A stretch of 49,508 nucleotides of DNA from Acetobacteraceae bacterium (GTDB lineage Bacteria; Pseudomonadota; Alphaproteobacteria; Acetobacterales; Acetobacteraceae), in assembly GCA_027488195.1 (NCBI GenBank), contig JAIYCD010000258.1, positions 1 through 49,508 on the forward strand. The letters run 5' to 3'. Shown here in pieces: positions 48,738-49,508 of this stretch. The translations under genes and the position numbers were made by a program. Position 1 is the stretch's first letter, and each line of letters opens with the position of its first letter. Under the pieces are notes generated by a model. The model saw only the letters and a list, made by a program, of their open reading frames with translations, had not been told where the DNA came from and did no database searches.

Positions 48738-48746
48738 TGTGGATAA
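48738..48746 (-). promoter_or_regulatory. Perfect DnaA box
   Basis: The plus strand reads TGTGGATAA, so the minus strand is TTATCCACA, the consensus high-affinity DnaA box. It is inverted relative to the second box at 48818-48826, 80 bp away. Confidence 0.6.
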
Positions 48747-48817
48747 GCCTGCGGGAGCGTAAAGGAAAGCGCAGATCTTGGGGGGGAGGGGTCCATCCCG
48801 GGCATGACGGCCTCCAA

Positions 48818-48826
48818 TTATCCACA
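48818..48826 (+). promoter_or_regulatory. Perfect DnaA box beside AT-rich stretch
   Basis: TTATCCACA on the plus strand is followed directly by an AT-rich segment (48827-48856, including ATTAATAATTT), which could serve as an unwinding element or as promoter DNA. Confidence 0.6.
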
Positions 48827-48928
48827 TTTTCATTAATAATTTGGTCATGAATTCTTCCCGGGAACCCCAAAGATGCGGCCCGGCGAAGCCCCTAGGGACA
48901 GCGACATCATCCAGTCAGGGGAATGCGC

Positions 48929-49508
48929 ATGTCCGGTCAGCTCACCACCACCACGGCCTTCACCCTCAACAATACGGGCCTTTCCGGCGGCAGCGCCGCA
49001 GGCTCGGAGGTGGTGGCGCAGGACGCCGTCCGTGGCCTGATCTATGTGCTGGGCGCGAATGGCGTGGATGCCCTGGATGCCGCCACGGGCGCGGTGGCCT
49101 TCTCCGTCCCCAAGAGCGCGGTGCAGGTGCCTGGCGGCGGTGTGGCCGCCTCGCTCGGCTCGGGCAATTCCGTCGCCATCAGCGGCAACAACCTCGCCAT
49201 CGCCTTCGACGGCGCTCCGGCCGGCAGCAACGGCGCGGTCGCCGTCTTCACGGTGAGCGGCACGCCGGGCGCCTGGTCCGCCAGCTGGCGCGCCACGGCC
49301 AGTGTCGGCGCCATCCCCGACATGATCACCTTCACGGCCGATGGGACGCGCCTCCTGGCGGCGATCGAGGCCGAGCCGACCACCGGCTACGTGACCGACG
49401 CGCCGGGCGGCCTCGCCGTGATCGATGTGGCGAGCTGGACCTCCACCTTCTACGGCTTCGGCGCCTTCGACGCCCAGGTCGGCGCGCTGCGGGATGCGGG
49501 CGTGAAGA
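48929..49508 (+). CDS. Choice-of-anchor-I family protein, 3' end outside window
   Basis: The first 193 residues of a large secreted-type beta-propeller protein, with the frame open to the window end. The segment GAIPDMITFTADGTRLLAAIEAEP (in pieces, about residues 128-151), followed by GGLAVIDVASW and LRDAGVK, matches the choice-of-anchor-I repeat region. There is no signal peptide; the N-terminus SGQLTTTTAFTLNNTGLSGGSAAGSEVV suggests type I secretion, with the sorting signal at the unseen C-terminus. ATG 48929 has GGGGA 7-11 bases upstream; ATG 48923 lies too close to that site. Such proteins are often calcium-binding and surface-associated. Confidence 0.75.
   Translation, partial: MSGQLTTTTAFTLNNTGLSGGSAAGSEVVAQDAVRGLIYVLGANGVDALDAATGAVAFSVPKSAVQVPGGGVAASLGSGNSVAISGNNLAIAFDGAPAGSNGAVAVFTVSGTPGAWSASWRATASVGAIPDMITFTADGTRLLAAIEAEPTTGYVTDAPGGLAVIDVASWTSTFYGFGAFDAQVGALRDAGVK

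Larger units (their letters stand above)
48613..48928. other. 316-bp divergent intergenic region with DnaA boxes
   Basis: This gap separates the leftward DEAD-box helicase from the rightward choice-of-anchor-I gene. It contains a hairpin AGCCCG-CTGT-CGGGCT at 48688-48703. In the leftward transcript this hairpin is followed by a T-rich stretch, so it may be an attenuator in the helicase leader. It also holds two perfect DnaA boxes and an AT-rich segment, listed separately. No open frame with gene-like content was found. Confidence 0.6.

Noticed and set aside
48738-48856. Calling the DnaA-box region oriC outright
   Set aside because: Only two boxes are visible and no dnaA, hemE, parAB or similar origin-linked genes are nearby; without genome skew the claim would be too strong.

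Overview
The window comes from a GC-rich alphaproteobacterial chromosome. The best fit is a Roseomonas-like member of the Acetobacteraceae. The evidence is very high GC, dense operons with ATGA/GTGA overlaps, an flbD/flbT-type alphaproteobacterial flagellar cluster, CarD, an FdxA-type ferredoxin, and a cobalamin riboswitch ahead of a BtuB-like receptor. The taxonomic name is inferred; the window holds no rRNA or tRNA.

Layout. 1-6.5 kb: an envelope-lipid operon. It has two tandem copies of an LpxH-like phosphoesterase plus GT4 glycosyltransferase pair, then a DUF374 acyltransferase, waaA and lpxK; lpxK appears to start at ATT. 6.4-13.1 kb: an MFS transporter, a SUV3-like RNA helicase with a disordered tail, an S4 protein, FdxA, a CarD regulator with a histone-H1-like N-terminus, and SufE. 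13.0-30.4 kb: a methyltransferase, then a large flagellar region. The leftward arm is fliK-flgD and fliF-fliG-fliN-flbD-flhA-flhF-flhG. The rightward arm is flgE-flgK-flgL-flbT and a DUF1217 gene, with a FlaG-like small gene facing it. 30.5-36.7 kb: an AbrB-type membrane protein, a CoA-transferase/enoyl-CoA hydratase pair, an ExoD-like protein, and the B12 riboswitch with its TonB receptor. 36.7-37.35 kb: a gene-poor, AT-richer islet with one orphan small gene. 37.4-49.5 kb: priA, transaldolase, DUF484-xerC, two small hypotheticals, an M20 amidohydrolase, a class II aldolase, an MscS channel, a DEAD-box helicase, and the start of a choice-of-anchor-I protein cut by the window end.

The most informative non-coding structure is the 234-bp divergent fliK/flgE region. 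It holds two near-consensus sigma-54 promoters pointing outward. Between them lie three copies of a GCGGCA-type motif at about 20-bp spacing. The best copy (GCGGCAAGTTCTGCC) recurs exactly at the start of fliF. With flbD, a sigma-54 activator, encoded in the same cluster, this looks like a local FlbD circuit in the style of Caulobacter ftr sites. Other points of interest are two perfect DnaA boxes beside an AT-rich stretch at 48.74-48.86 kb, a dispersed hairpin-rich intergenic repeat (40.3 and 45.1 kb), and repeat tracts inside fliK.
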